Part shown: positions 1-9,307 of the stretch, piece after piece
How positions within the stretch are numbered: the first letter of the stretch is position 1
Layout of the letters: each line of letters starts with the position of its first letter
Assembly (NCBI GenBank): GCA_018434325.1
Contig: JAHDPO010000023.1
Location: forward strand, 42,732 to 106,731
DNA: 64,000 bases
Source: Clostridia bacterium
Lineage (GTDB): Bacteria > Bacillota > Peptococcia > DRI-13 > UBA5745
Reading direction: 5' to 3'
The notes under the pieces: model-generated
Told to the model about the DNA's origin: nothing
The model's input: only the letters and a program-made list of their open reading frames with translations
Database searches by the model: none
Made by a program: the position numbers and the translations under genes

Positions 1-642
1 GTCGTTTTCTATAAGATCGGCCTGGAGATGTTCCTGTCAGCGGGCCAGCAAGCCATAAAGGATTTGAAGGACCGGGGCAAAAAGGTTTTCCTGGATTTGA
101 AATTTCATGATATACCCAATACCGTAGCCCAGGCTTGCTGCCAGGCTTGCCGCTTCGGGGCCGATATTATCAATGTCCACGCCGCCGGCGGCGCCAAAAT
201 GATGGAGCAGGCCGCTAAAGAAATGGCTGCTTATGCCCAAAAAGAGAACCTTACGCCGCCGGCCTTGATTGCCGTTACTATCTTGACCAGTATGGCGGCG
301 GAAGATCTGGCCTCTGTGGGCTTTAGCGGTGTGCCGGCAGAAAACGTGGTGCGGCTGGCCAAGCTGTCTCAGGTCTCCGGTATGCAGGGTGTGGTGGCTT
401 CCCCCAGGGAAATCAGACAGATCCGGGAAGCTGCCGGCCAGGACTTTCTGATCGTCTGTCCCGGCGTCAGGCCTGCCGGCGCCGACCTCAATGACCAGCA
501 AAGAACCATGACGCCCCGGGAAGCCATGGCTACCGGCGCCGATTATCTGGTGGTGGGCCGTCCTATTACCAAAGCAGCCGAGCCCCGGGCAAAAGCTCTG
601 GAAATCCTGGAGGAAATCAAGCAAGGCCTGGCTGATCGGTAA
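1..642 (+). CDS. pyrF: Orotidine 5'-phosphate decarboxylase, 5'-truncated by window edge
   Basis: PyrF removes CO2 from orotidine 5'-monophosphate to give UMP, the last step of de novo pyrimidine synthesis, in the cytosol. The frame is open from base 1 (VVFYKIGLEMF), so the first ATG at 28 is internal and roughly the first 30 residues lie outside the window. The catalytic lysine/aspartate segment is visible (FLDLKFHDIPNTV), as is the C-terminal phosphate-binding stretch (GADYLVVGRPIT). It is followed on the same strand by pyrK and pyrD, consistent with a pyr operon. The family assignment is secure; only the N-terminus is missing. Confidence 0.96.
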   Translation, partial: VVFYKIGLEMFLSAGQQAIKDLKDRGKKVFLDLKFHDIPNTVAQACCQACRFGADIINVHAAGGAKMMEQAAKEMAAYAQKENLTPPALIAVTILTSMAAEDLASVGFSGVPAENVVRLAKLSQVSGMQGVVASPREIRQIREAAGQDFLIVCPGVRPAGADLNDQQRTMTPREAMATGADYLVVGRPITKAAEPRAKALEILEEIKQGLADR

Positions 643-699
643 GCCGATGTCGTCAGCTAATGCCGATGTCGTCAGCTAATACCGATATCGTCAACTAAC
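643..699. repeat. Three tandem 19-bp repeats after pyrF
   Basis: Directly after the pyrF stop codon there are three consecutive 19-base units. Units one and two (643-661, 662-680) are identical, gccgatgtcgtcagctaat; unit three (681-699) differs at four positions. The period is not a multiple of three and the block lies between pyrF and the pyrK ribosome binding site. No function is evident; it may be a simple duplication. Confidence 0.85.
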
Positions 700-752
700 G
701 CCCGCCCTGTATAACCATATCATTAGAACTAGTGAAATATGGAGGAGTTACT

Positions 753-1628
753 TTGAATCACGATAGCTCAACGGTTAATCATTCCCGGCAGCAGGCGGAG
801 GGCTCCCTTGTTAAAAAGGCTTTGCTTACCAGGAATCAAGAGATTGCCAAAGGCATATATGAAATGGAGCTGGTAGAGCCTGATCTGGCTGCCGCAGCCC
901 GGCCCGGCCAATTCGTCATGCTCTCCATCAGCAAAGGCTTAGAGCCTTTTTTGCGGCGGCCCTTCGGCATCGCCGGTATCGAGCCCCAAAAAGGCAGTAT
1001 CCGCCTGATTTATCAGCTGGCAGGCCGGGGAACCAAGCAGATGGCCGCCTGGGAAGCCGGACGGCCGGTGGAGCTTTTAGGGCCTTTAGGCAACGGCTTT
1101 GCCTGGGAAAATGGCCCCGGCCGGGCCGTTCTGGCCGGCGGCGGCATGGGCATCGCCCCCCTGCTCCCTTTAGCCAAGGCCTTGCGTTCCCTGAATAAAG
1201 AAGTCACCGTTTTTCTGGGAGCCCGCAGCCTCGATCTGGTCTTCGGCATCAAAGAGTTGGGCCAGGCCGGCTGCCAAGTACAGCTGGCCACAGAGGACGG
1301 CTCTGCCGGAGCCGCCGGCTTTGTGACCCTGCCCTTGGAAGCCTATTTGCAAAAAAACGCCGGGTCAAGCGCCGGCAATTCCTCTTCCGCCCAGCTGCAA
1401 GGGCTATACGCCTGCGGCCCCACTCCTTTTCTCAAGGCCGTAAGCGGTTTATGCGACCGCTACAGTATCACCGCCCAACTTTCCCTGGAAGAACGGATGG
1501 GCTGCGGCCTGGGCGCCTGCATGGGTTGTACCGTCCAAATCAAGGACAGCGCCGGAAAAATCAAGCAGCAGCGAGTCTGCTATGAAGGCCCGGTATTCAA
1601 AGCAGAGGAGGTAGTCTTCCATGGCTGA
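753..1628 (+). CDS. pyrK: Dihydroorotate dehydrogenase B, electron-transfer subunit
   Basis: PyrK carries FAD and a [2Fe-2S] cluster and passes electrons from the FMN of PyrD to NAD+. The flavin-binding motif is LRRPFGIAG, the pyridine-nucleotide-binding glycine motif is VLAGGGMGIAPL, and four cluster cysteines are near the C-terminus (GCGLGACMGC and a later VCYEG). A GTG at 732 is in frame, but the strong site ggaggag (741-747) lies inside that extension and fits a TTG start at 753, giving 291 residues, close to the usual ~260-290. It overlaps pyrD by 8 bases, indicating translational coupling in the class 1B PyrDK complex. Confidence 0.95.
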   Translation: MNHDSSTVNHSRQQAEGSLVKKALLTRNQEIAKGIYEMELVEPDLAAAARPGQFVMLSISKGLEPFLRRPFGIAGIEPQKGSIRLIYQLAGRGTKQMAAWEAGRPVELLGPLGNGFAWENGPGRAVLAGGGMGIAPLLPLAKALRSLNKEVTVFLGARSLDLVFGIKELGQAGCQVQLATEDGSAGAAGFVTLPLEAYLQKNAGSSAGNSSSAQLQGLYACGPTPFLKAVSGLCDRYSITAQLSLEERMGCGLGACMGCTVQIKDSAGKIKQQRVCYEGPVFKAEEVVFHG

Positions 1629-2538
1629 TCTTAAGGTAAATTTAGCCGGCCTGGCCTTGGATAATCCCGTTATGGCCGCCTCCGGCACTTACGGCTTCGG
1701 CCGGGAATTTCTGAAATTCTACCCCTCCAGCCTGCCCGGAGCCATCATGGCCAAGGGCCTGACGGTGGAGCCCACCGCCGGCAATCCCACACCCCGCATT
1801 GCCGAAACTCCTGCCGGCATGCTAAACAGCATTGGTCTGCAAAACCCCGGCGTTGACGCTTTCATCGCAGAAGAACTGCCCTGGCTAAAAAGTCAAGGCG
1901 CTCGGGTCATTGCCAATATTAACGGCCATTCATTAAAGGATTTTGAAGAGATCAGCCGCCGCTTGTCGGCAGCAACCGGCCTTGACGCCATCGAAGTCAA
2001 TATTTCTTGCCCCAACGTGGACAATGGCGGCATGTTTTTCGGCACTGACCCGGCGCTGGCTGCCCAAGTCACCAAAGTGGTTAAAAAACATTGCCGGGTA
2101 CCGCTGATCATCAAGCTTTCGCCAAATGTCACCGATATCACCGCTATTGCCAAAGCTGTAGCCGCCGAAGGCGCCGATATTCTCTCTTTGATTAACACTC
2201 TTTTGGGCATGGCCATAGATCGCAAAACCCGGCGGCCGGTACTGGCCCGGCAGGTAGGCGGCCTTTCCGGTCCTGCGGTCAAGCCGGTGGCTCTGCGGAT
2301 GGTCTGGCAGGTCGCCCAAACCGTGGATTTGCCGATCATCGGTATGGGAGGCATCGTCTCGGCAGAAGACGCCATCGAGTTTTTCCTGGCCGGCGCAGCC
2401 GCCGTCGCAGTGGGCTCAGGTAATTTAACGAACCCTTATTGCATACCGGAGATCGTTGCCGGTATCAGCCAATGGCTGGATCAGGAGGGCTACGTTTCCA
2501 TCAATGATATCAGGGGTTTGGCCTTGCCTGGCCATTAA
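1621..2538 (+). CDS. pyrD: Dihydroorotate dehydrogenase, class 1B catalytic subunit
   Basis: PyrD oxidises dihydroorotate to orotate using FMN. The 305-residue length and the catalytic-cysteine segment NISCPNVDNGGMFFG mark the class 1B (NAD-linked, heterotetrameric) type rather than the membrane quinone-linked class 2. The C-terminal FMN-phosphate region is IIGMGGIVSAEDA followed by AAAVAVGSGN. The gene begins inside the end of pyrK, its obligate partner. No unusual residues were seen. Confidence 0.96.
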   Translation: MADLKVNLAGLALDNPVMAASGTYGFGREFLKFYPSSLPGAIMAKGLTVEPTAGNPTPRIAETPAGMLNSIGLQNPGVDAFIAEELPWLKSQGARVIANINGHSLKDFEEISRRLSAATGLDAIEVNISCPNVDNGGMFFGTDPALAAQVTKVVKKHCRVPLIIKLSPNVTDITAIAKAVAAEGADILSLINTLLGMAIDRKTRRPVLARQVGGLSGPAVKPVALRMVWQVAQTVDLPIIGMGGIVSAEDAIEFFLAGAAAVAVGSGNLTNPYCIPEIVAGISQWLDQEGYVSINDIRGLALPGH

Positions 2539-2677
2539 CCAAAGCTTAACACAAAGCTTGATAGAAACTTAACGCAAGCCAGTGAGAAAAGGCCTTGCCA
2601 AAGAAGACTAAACCCTGTACACTGTAGGGAATAAGATGCCCGATAAACCGTTTGGAATACGAGAAAGAAGGTTCTCT

Positions 2678-3538
2678 ATGGCTGAAAAAGAAATTCGCAT
2701 CGTTACGGACAGCACCGCTGATCTTCCCCATGACTTCATCAAAGAACACCGGATTGCAGTGGTGCCTTTACATATCACCTTCCCCAAAGGGGGTGTCTAT
2801 CGTGACGGCCTGGATCTGACAGCCAAGGATTTCTACCCTATGCTGCTGGCTGCCGGCGACGCTATTCCCAAGACCTCCACACCTACCAAGGATGAGTTTG
2901 CCAGGACTTATCAGGAGCTGATGGCGGAAAACCCCGATTGTCAGATTATTTCTATTCATCTGTCGGGTGGCCTCAGCAGTACCATAAGCGTGGCCCAGAC
3001 TGCCGCCCGGGAAATCAGTCCGGAAATCTTCCCTTTTGACAGCCGCAATATCAGCTTCGGCATGGGGCTTCAAGTTCAGGAGGCCATTCGCCTGGTTAAG
3101 GAAGGGGCCGCCGTCAAAAAAATTCTGGATCATTTAAGCCTGGTAGCCGCTCATACGGAGACCATGTTTTGCCTGGATACCCTGGAGTATCTCTATAAGG
3201 GCGGCCGTATCGGCAAGGTCACCGCGTTTTTCGGCTCGATTCTCAATGTCAAGCCCATTATCCATGTTAAAGACGGCGTCTACGAATCCTTTGACAAGGT
3301 TCGCAGCCAAAAACAAGCTATCCAAAAGATGGTGGATCGGGGCCTCAGTGTATTGGACGGACGCAAGCCTCTGCGGACGGGTGTAATTCATGGGGCCTGC
3401 GAGTCTATGGCTGATCTGCTGAAAGAAAAAGTCGAGACGGCTTACGGCAAGGCTGTCGATTGCTTTACCGAAACCGGCGCTGTCATCGGCACTCATACCG
3501 GGCCGGGCACTCTGGGCATGACGGTTTGCCACCTGTGA
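2678..3538 (+). CDS. DegV family fatty-acid-binding protein
   Basis: DegV proteins bind fatty acids (the FakB role in Bacillota, delivering exogenous fatty acid to the FakA kinase). The N-terminus IVTDSTADLPHDF and the internal ISIHLSGGLSSTISVAQ are characteristic, as is the later DTLEYLYKGGRIGK. An ATG at 2636 is in frame, but the site gaaagaagg precedes the ATG at 2678, which gives 286 residues, the usual family length. It follows pyrD after about 140 bases and ends at a clear terminator. No FakA-like gene is present, so the physiological lipid role is inferred from the family. Confidence 0.9.
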   Translation: MAEKEIRIVTDSTADLPHDFIKEHRIAVVPLHITFPKGGVYRDGLDLTAKDFYPMLLAAGDAIPKTSTPTKDEFARTYQELMAENPDCQIISIHLSGGLSSTISVAQTAAREISPEIFPFDSRNISFGMGLQVQEAIRLVKEGAAVKKILDHLSLVAAHTETMFCLDTLEYLYKGGRIGKVTAFFGSILNVKPIIHVKDGVYESFDKVRSQKQAIQKMVDRGLSVLDGRKPLRTGVIHGACESMADLLKEKVETAYGKAVDCFTETGAVIGTHTGPGTLGMTVCHL

Positions 3539-3593
3539 TTATAAGGCCGGACCGGCTTCGGCGTAATCTTCACGAATAAAGTATGCACTTGAT

Positions 3594-3642
3594 AAAATGA
3601 CGCACCGTTCTGCTTTTACACAAGCAAGCGGCGCGTCATTTT
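3594..3642. terminator. Intrinsic terminator after degV
   Basis: The arms aaaatgacgc (3594-3603) and gcgtcatttt (3633-3642) are perfect inverted repeats around a 29-base loop that itself can pair (tgcttttacacaagca). A T-rich stretch follows. It separates the pyr/degV genes from the toxin-antitoxin pair. Confidence 0.8.
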
Positions 3643-3745
3643 GTTTATTTATCCGACAATAAAAAATAGCATTGTAAAAACAAGAAGCTGTGCGTATAAT
3701 GAAATTAGGGAAAATATGTAACTATAGGCTGAGAGGTGAAGGGCA

Positions 3746-4069
3746 ATGATCTTTACTCTGGATGAAATAAAACAAAGAGTCACACCGGTAGCGGTCAAGT
3801 ATGAGTTGCCTGCCGTATATCTCTTTGGTTCTTATGCCCGAAACGAGGCCACAGAGGATAGCGACGTTGATATCCTAATTGATAGAACCGGATCTTCAGT
3901 CAAGGGGTTTGGCATCGGCGGTTTATATAATGATTTATGTGAGAGTATCGGTAAAAAAATTGATCTGCTTACAACATCTGCATTGGAGCAGGAAAGCACG
4001 AATCAGCAAACGCCATGGTTTGTGGAAAATCTGAAAAAGGAAATGGTGCTGCTTTATGAAAGACAGTGA
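3746..4069 (+). CDS. mntA: MntA-type minimal nucleotidyltransferase antitoxin
   Basis: This 107-residue protein is a minimal nucleotidyltransferase with the signature GSYARNEATEDSDVD near residues 28-42, including both metal-binding aspartates of the DVD motif. In the HepT/MntA family such proteins neutralise the HEPN ribonuclease by transferring AMP to a tyrosine next to its active site (established for Shewanella and other systems). The gene overlaps the downstream HEPN gene by 14 bases, the standard arrangement. The pair is flanked by terminators on both sides and stands alone, as expected of a mobile toxin-antitoxin unit. Confidence 0.88.
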   Translation: MIFTLDEIKQRVTPVAVKYELPAVYLFGSYARNEATEDSDVDILIDRTGSSVKGFGIGGLYNDLCESIGKKIDLLTTSALEQESTNQQTPWFVENLKKEMVLLYERQ

Positions 4070-4412
4070 TATACAGCGTATACAGCATATAAAAACCTAT
4101 TGCGAAAAAATCGCCCGAACTATCGAGCGTTTTGGTGCGGAGTACGAAATATTCGCCTGTGATGAAGACTATTATAACTCTGTTTCCATGTCCATTATGC
4201 AGATTGGGGAACTGAGCGCCGGGTTGTCCGCAGTGTTTAAAGAAAGTACCAAAAATCAGATGCCCTGGGGCATGATAAAGGGAATGCGCAACATGTTTGC
4301 CCATACTTACGCCACGATGGATAAAGGAATTATCTGGGAGGTTGCGGCTAATGATATACCAGGTCTGCTTCTCTTTTGTGACAGGATTATCATCGAGAAT
4401 TGCAGGCCGTAG
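4056..4412 (+). CDS. hepT: HepT-type HEPN ribonuclease toxin
   Basis: This 118-residue DUF86/HEPN protein contains RNMFAHTY, which is the RX4HXY motif of HepT toxins: arginine and histidine cut RNA and the tyrosine is the site AMPylated by MntA. Start ATG 4056 lies within the end of mntA, so the two are translationally coupled. Function as an RNase toxin is inferred from the family; the motif is intact, so the toxin is probably active. A HEPN motif also occurs in the unrelated large protein near 56.6 kb. Confidence 0.88.
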   Translation: MKDSDIQRIQHIKTYCEKIARTIERFGAEYEIFACDEDYYNSVSMSIMQIGELSAGLSAVFKESTKNQMPWGMIKGMRNMFAHTYATMDKGIIWEVAANDIPGLLLFCDRIIIENCRP

Positions 4413-4460
4413 GATCCTGGTAGAGAAAAGTGCCCTCTTTTTACTAACCTCACAAAAAAG

Positions 4461-4513
4461 AACCGACATGAAACACAGCCTTTGATTGGCTAATATCTCA
4501 TGTCGGTTTTTTA
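4461..4513. terminator. Bidirectional terminator between hepT and ispA
   Basis: The arms aaccgacatga (4461-4471) and tcatgtcggtt (4498-4508) are perfect inverted repeats, followed by a run of T on the plus strand. The genes on either side converge here (hepT plus, ispA minus). Confidence 0.85.
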
Positions 4514-4525
4514 TAATACAAGTAT

Positions 4526-5419
4526 TCAGCTTTGCCGGCAAACCAGCAGATCGGCCAGCCCCTTAAGAAACCGGGTATCTCCCGGCAGCTTGTCCAAAGC
4601 CTTTTTGGCCTTGGCGTTTAGCCGCTCTACTTCATTGCGGGCCGCGTCCAAGCCATACAGGCTGACGTAAGTGGTTTTGCCATTAGCCTCATCGCTGCCG
4701 ACGGGCTTGCCTAAAAGGGCGGTATCGCCGGTAATATCCAAAATATCATCCATGATCTGAAAAGCAAAGCCCACATGAGCCGCGTACTCTACGGCGGCCT
4801 GGCCGGCTTCCCGGTCAGCTCCCGCCAAAATACAGCCGATTTCGGCAGCTACGGCCAGGAGAGCTCCCGTCTTTAATTTGTGCATGCGCTCCAGCAGCTC
4901 CGCCGGCGTGTCCTTGCCTTCCTGAGCTAAATCGATGGCTTGTCCGCCGATCATGCCGCCAAGACCGGTGGCCCGGCCCAGGCGATTCACTGCCTGCAAA
5001 ACTCTTTCCGGAGGAAAGAACCGGCTGTGCTGCGGCTCCGTCATTATATCAAAGGCTAAACTCAGCAAGGCGTCCCCCGCCAGCAAAGCCTGGGCTTCCC
5101 CGAAAGCCTTATGGCAGGAGGGCTTACCCCGCCGCAGGTCATCGTCATCCATGCAAGGCAGATCATCATGAATCAAAGAAAAAGCATGAATCATTTCCAG
5201 GGCTCCGGCATAAGGCAGAGCCGCCTCTGTTTCCTCATGATACAAATGATAGAAAGCCAGCACCAGCGCCCCTCTGATCCGCTTGCCGCCGCCCAGCAGG
5301 CTATAACCCATGGCCTGGGCCACCTGATCCTCCGGCAGAGGACATTGAGGCAAATAAGAGGCCAAGACTGCCTCCAGACTGTCGGCATACCAAGCCAGCT
5401 GTTTTTTTACTGCTTCCAT
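4526..5419 (-). CDS. ispA: Farnesyl diphosphate synthase (polyprenyl synthetase)
   Basis: Condenses isopentenyl diphosphate with dimethylallyl and geranyl diphosphate to farnesyl diphosphate for quinone, undecaprenyl and hopanoid-type lipids. The first aspartate-rich motif is LIHDDLPCMDDDDLRRG and the second is FQIMDDILDITGD, which bind the magnesium-diphosphate. An earlier in-frame start at 5461 would overlap pyrE by 32 bases and has no ribosome site; ATG 5419 is preceded by aagggag and gives 297 residues, the usual IspA length. It sits 10 bases after pyrE, so the two are probably co-transcribed. There is no neighbouring dxs or xseB, which often accompany ispA. Confidence 0.93.
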   Translation of the reverse strand: MEAVKKQLAWYADSLEAVLASYLPQCPLPEDQVAQAMGYSLLGGGKRIRGALVLAFYHLYHEETEAALPYAGALEMIHAFSLIHDDLPCMDDDDLRRGKPSCHKAFGEAQALLAGDALLSLAFDIMTEPQHSRFFPPERVLQAVNRLGRATGLGGMIGGQAIDLAQEGKDTPAELLERMHKLKTGALLAVAAEIGCILAGADREAGQAAVEYAAHVGFAFQIMDDILDITGDTALLGKPVGSDEANGKTTYVSLYGLDAARNEVERLNAKAKKALDKLPGDTRFLKGLADLLVCRQS

Positions 5420-5429
5420 GATCGCTCCC

Positions 5430-6092
5430 TTACTTGATGCAATACTGCTCCTGATATTCATCCATCCGCCGCAAATCCTCGGGATTGCCGCCGGTGACCG
5501 CCATCCATTCCCGGATATCCTCCACCGTCACTAAAGCATGGACCTGCAGGCCGAACTCTTCGGCAACCTCCATCACGGCCGTCTTACCGGGGGTCTGGCC
5601 GTATTCCCGGCGGTCTACGGAGATGAACATATCGGTAACCTGTACATCCCCAAAACCCTTAAGCAACGGCATGACTTCCCGGACGGCAGTGCCGGCGGTA
5701 ATCACGTCTTCGATCAGGATGATTCTGTCGCCGGCCACCGGTTTATAGCCGATAGTATTGCCGCCTTCGCCGTGATCCTTTATTTCCTTACGATTAAAAA
5801 AGTAAGGCTTGTCGATTTGATATTTTTCCGCTAAAGCTATGGCGCAGGCCGCCGCCAGAGGTATTCCCTTATAAGCCGGGCCAAACATAGCGGAGAATTT
5901 ATTGCCCACCACCCGCTGCACCATAGCGGCGTAAAACCGACCCAAGGCCGCCAGCTGACTGCCGGTGCGGTAATTGCCCGTATTGATAAAATAGGGGCTT
6001 TTTCTGCCGCTTTTCATGACAACATCACCAAAACGCAGGACGTCGGCCGCCACCATAAAATTGATAAATTCTTTTTTTTCTTCTGTAAGCAT
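5430..6092 (-). CDS. pyrE: Orotate phosphoribosyltransferase
   Basis: PyrE joins orotate to PRPP to form orotidine monophosphate. The PRPP-binding loop VILIEDVITAGTAVRE is intact. Two starts lie close together; gaggga directly abuts the ATG at 6098, whereas the ATG at 6092 has the better six-base spacing and gives 220 residues. It lies between a nucleoside kinase gene upstream and ispA downstream on the minus strand, thus separated from the pyrF-K-D block, which is transcribed in the opposite direction from elsewhere. Confidence 0.94.
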   Translation of the reverse strand: MLTEEKKEFINFMVAADVLRFGDVVMKSGRKSPYFINTGNYRTGSQLAALGRFYAAMVQRVVGNKFSAMFGPAYKGIPLAAACAIALAEKYQIDKPYFFNRKEIKDHGEGGNTIGYKPVAGDRIILIEDVITAGTAVREVMPLLKGFGDVQVTDMFISVDRREYGQTPGKTAVMEVAEEFGLQVHALVTVEDIREWMAVTGGNPEDLRRMDEYQEQYCIK

Positions 6093-6110
6093 TAACATTC
6101 CCTCACATTC

Positions 6111-7790
6111 TTATTCATCGTGGATTGAGCTGCCGCCGATAAACTCCCTTAAAATCGAATTCAAGGGCACATCCTTGTCATCAATGGACGGAAAATAAGA
6201 CAAAATCGATAGAAGCCTTTGGGCATCGGCGTATTCCGGAATCGACTGCCTGACCTGCTTCAGCAGCGGCTCCGCGTATTTTTTGAAGACGCCGGTTTCA
6301 TAAAGCAGCGCCGTATTGAACATGGAATCGGCATCCTCCTGGAAAGGAAAAATGTTTTGCTCCTCACCTTTGCGCACTGCCGGCCATTGAATCAGGGTAG
6401 CCTCCGCCGTCTTGCCCCGGTATTGGGAATCCCGCACCAGCCGCCGCAAAAGCCGGGCGTCGCTGGTAGCCACCCGGTTGTAAGAGTCGATATCGATCTG
6501 AACCATGGAACTGATATAGATTTTAAATTTCATGCCCCGGCCTACGGCAGGAGTCAGAGCTTCATTGAGGGCATGGATGCCTTCGATGATCACAGGATGG
6601 CCGGGCTCCAGCTTCAGAGGCCGGAAGTTGTCGATTCGTAAGCCCTGTTTGAAATCGAAGACCGGTGTCATCACTTCCTCTCCGGCAATCAGCCGGGCCA
6701 GATTGTCATTAAACAAATCGATATTGATGGCTCGCAGGGATTCAAAATCATAAGAACCGTCGGCGTTTTTGGGCGTCTCCCAGCGGCTGACAAAATAATC
6801 GTCGGTAGACAAGGTCACCGGACGCAGGCCCAACACCCGTAATTGGATGGCCAGGCGATAGCAGAAGGTGGTTTTGCCCGATGAGGAAGGGCCGGCAATC
6901 AGGATTACCCGCAGCCGGTCTCTGTCTTCATAAATCTGGTCTGCCAGATTGGCCAGGTATTTTTCCTGCAGAGCCTCGGAGACATGGATCAAATCCCGGA
7001 CGGCTTTAGCTCCCCGGGATACGGTCTGATAAAGGCCCGGCACATTATATACATTTAATATCTTCGTCCAATCCTTTGTCTCCCGCAAAACCCCAGCCAC
7101 CTTCGGCATTTCCGTCAGAGGAGCCACCCGCTCCGGCACCTCCATGGTAGGATAGCGCAGGAGGAAGCCTTTTTCGTAAGGCTCCAGGCTAAACACCTTC
7201 AAACAGCCGGCGCTGGGGGCCAAGGAATAAAAGGAATGGAAAATCTGCTGGCCCATCGTATAAATACAGATTCTTTTGCCCCCAACGCTTTGCAGCAACT
7301 GAGCCGTCTTGGCGTAGCCGGCCTCCTCCAGCACCTCTATGGCCAGAGAATCCGGCAGGTAATTGGGTACAATAGGCTCGTCGGTCTCAATCAATTTGTT
7401 CATGTGTTCGGTAATCAATTCCAGGGTCCTGGCAGAAGGGTTAGTGGTACCGTCCAGCTCACAATAGCTGTGCTTGCCTAAAGAGTGATGGACATCCAAA
7501 GACCAATGAGGAAACAGCTCCCTGACGGCTTGAGCTAAAAGCATCACCAAGCTTTGCTTGTATATCCGCATGCCGTGTTCACTGGTCATATCCAGCCACA
7601 ATATGGTACCATGCTCCCGTACCGGTGTATAAAGATCCACTACCTCGTTATTATACAAAGCACCGATGATAGGCAAGCTTCTGCCGGGACTGTAGGATTT
7701 GGACAGGTCTAATAGCAAGGCCCCTTCCCGGATCTCCGCCTCATCTCTTTCTTTTGCTGTCCAATGGCCTATTTTTAAATTAACTGTCAT
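6111..7790 (-). CDS. Uridine-kinase-family nucleoside kinase with N-terminal threonyl-tRNA-synthetase-like domain
   Basis: The C-terminal half is a phosphoribulokinase/uridine kinase fold with P-loop GPSSSGKTTF and the substrate-side segment LSTDDYF, then IIEGIHALNE. The N-terminal half (about 250 residues) resembles the TGS/second additional domain of threonyl-tRNA synthetase; the HHSLGKHSYCELDG stretch is typical of this fused family in Bacillota. Such 550-residue proteins are annotated as nucleoside kinases, with salvage of uridine or cytidine the likely reaction. It lies 12 bases upstream of pyrE on the same strand, supporting a pyrimidine role. The exact substrate is not shown by sequence. 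Confidence 0.88.
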   Translation of the reverse strand: MTVNLKIGHWTAKERDEAEIREGALLLDLSKSYSPGRSLPIIGALYNNEVVDLYTPVREHGTILWLDMTSEHGMRIYKQSLVMLLAQAVRELFPHWSLDVHHSLGKHSYCELDGTTNPSARTLELITEHMNKLIETDEPIVPNYLPDSLAIEVLEEAGYAKTAQLLQSVGGKRICIYTMGQQIFHSFYSLAPSAGCLKVFSLEPYEKGFLLRYPTMEVPERVAPLTEMPKVAGVLRETKDWTKILNVYNVPGLYQTVSRGAKAVRDLIHVSEALQEKYLANLADQIYEDRDRLRVILIAGPSSSGKTTFCYRLAIQLRVLGLRPVTLSTDDYFVSRWETPKNADGSYDFESLRAINIDLFNDNLARLIAGEEVMTPVFDFKQGLRIDNFRPLKLEPGHPVIIEGIHALNEALTPAVGRGMKFKIYISSMVQIDIDSYNRVATSDARLLRRLVRDSQYRGKTAEATLIQWPAVRKGEEQNIFPFQEDADSMFNTALLYETGVFKKYAEPLLKQVRQSIPEYADAQRLLSILSYFPSIDDKDVPLNSILREFIGGSSIHDE

Positions 7791-7947
7791 TCTTGCTCAC
7801 CTGCCCTTGTTGTGTTTTATAAAAAATCCTTGCTTCCAGATTGTATTAGTTATCAATTATACCATATACGGGATTTCATTCCTATGATTTTACTGCTATA
7901 CTTAATAAAACTATACTTAATAAAAGTATGTGAAAGGAGGCTGTCCA

Positions 7948-9252
7948 ATGCTGTTCAAAAATATTCAAATGATCGATCCCGCCTTCCGGGTGCTGGAGGA
8001 CATGACGGTAGCTGTCCGGGGAGACACCATCGCTTATATCGGTTCCTGGAAGGACCTGCCGGAAGGTGAGGATTGGGGTGAAATTTACGATGGCCGGGGC
8101 AGGCTTCTGATCCCCGGATTGTATAATATCCATGCCCATACGCCCATGACCCTGCTGAGAGGCTACGGTGAAAACCTCAGCCTCCACGACTGGCTCAATC
8201 AAAAAATCTTTCCTTTTGAAGCGAAGCTGACAGCAGAAGATATTTATTACGGTTATCTTCTGGGGGTAGCGGAAATGGTCCGCTTTGGCACCGTGGCTTC
8301 CACCGATATGTATTTTCAGGGCGACAGCCTGGCCCGGGCCATTGTGGACAGCGGCTTCAAGAGCAATATGAGCATCTCTGTCACCTGCTTTGACAACAGA
8401 GATTATAAGGAACTGCCCATCTACAAGGAAACCCTGACTATCCTGGACAAATACCATCTGGCCGGCGGCGGCCGCCTAAAAATCGATCTTTCTCTCCACG
8501 GCGAATACACCTCCACCCCTAAGGTGGCGGTGGGACTGGCCCAGCATTGCAAAAGCCTGGGCCTTAATATGCACGTTCATCTTTCGGAAACTCAGTCGGA
8601 GCACGAAGGCAGCAAAATGCGTCATGACGGCAAAACACCGGCCCGCTATTTTGCGGACCAGGGAGTTTTCGACAGTCCTACCACCGCCGCCCACTGCGTC
8701 TGGGTGGATGAAGACGACCTGGATATCCTGGCCGATAAAGGCGTTACCATCGCCACCAACCCCATCAGCAATTTAAAACTGGCCAGCGGTATCTGCCCCA
8801 TTCCCCGCGCCAAAGCCAAAGGCATCAACATCGGCTTGGGCACCGACAGCGTGGCCAGCAATAACAGTCTAAATCTTTTTGAAGAGCTGAAGCTTTACGC
8901 CCTGCTCCACAAAACCACCGCCAACGACCCTACGCTAATCACCCCGGAGGAAGCCTTTGCCTGTGCCACGGTAAACGGCGCCCTTTCCCAAAAAAGGGCG
9001 AACTGCGGCAGTATTGCTTTAGGCAACAAAGCCGACCTGGTGGTTTTGGATACCACTGTACCGAATATGCAGCCTTGCCACCATCAATTATTTAATCTGG
9101 TTTATTCGGCAGACGGCGGCGACGTCCGCCTGACCATGGTAGACGGCCAAATCCTTTACCGGGATGGCAAATGGCCTACTCTGGATATGGAAAACATCCT
9201 CAAGCATGTCAATGCTTCCTGCCGCCGGATCGTCAAGGAACTGGGCAAATAA
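7948..9252 (+). CDS. mtaD: Amidohydrolase, S-adenosylhomocysteine/methylthioadenosine deaminase family
   Basis: A 434-residue metal-dependent hydrolase of the SAH/MTA deaminase group. Metal and catalytic motifs visible are NIHAHTPM near residue 61, HVHLSETQSEHEG, AAHCVWVD, and GTDSVASNN. The family deaminates S-adenosylhomocysteine or methylthioadenosine to the inosyl forms. A GTG at 7930 is in frame, but aaaggagg (7932-7939) lies within that extension and serves the ATG at 7948. The gene stands alone on the plus strand between minus-strand genes. Related enzymes accept other aminopurines or triazines, so the substrate is an inference. Confidence 0.85.
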   Translation: MLFKNIQMIDPAFRVLEDMTVAVRGDTIAYIGSWKDLPEGEDWGEIYDGRGRLLIPGLYNIHAHTPMTLLRGYGENLSLHDWLNQKIFPFEAKLTAEDIYYGYLLGVAEMVRFGTVASTDMYFQGDSLARAIVDSGFKSNMSISVTCFDNRDYKELPIYKETLTILDKYHLAGGGRLKIDLSLHGEYTSTPKVAVGLAQHCKSLGLNMHVHLSETQSEHEGSKMRHDGKTPARYFADQGVFDSPTTAAHCVWVDEDDLDILADKGVTIATNPISNLKLASGICPIPRAKAKGINIGLGTDSVASNNSLNLFEELKLYALLHKTTANDPTLITPEEAFACATVNGALSQKRANCGSIALGNKADLVVLDTTVPNMQPCHHQLFNLVYSADGGDVRLTMVDGQILYRDGKWPTLDMENILKHVNASCRRIVKELGK

Positions 9253-9307
9253 GGCTTATTCTTCTCCGGGCAAATAGCGCCATTTCCTCGCCGTTGCGAC
9301 TCCTCTT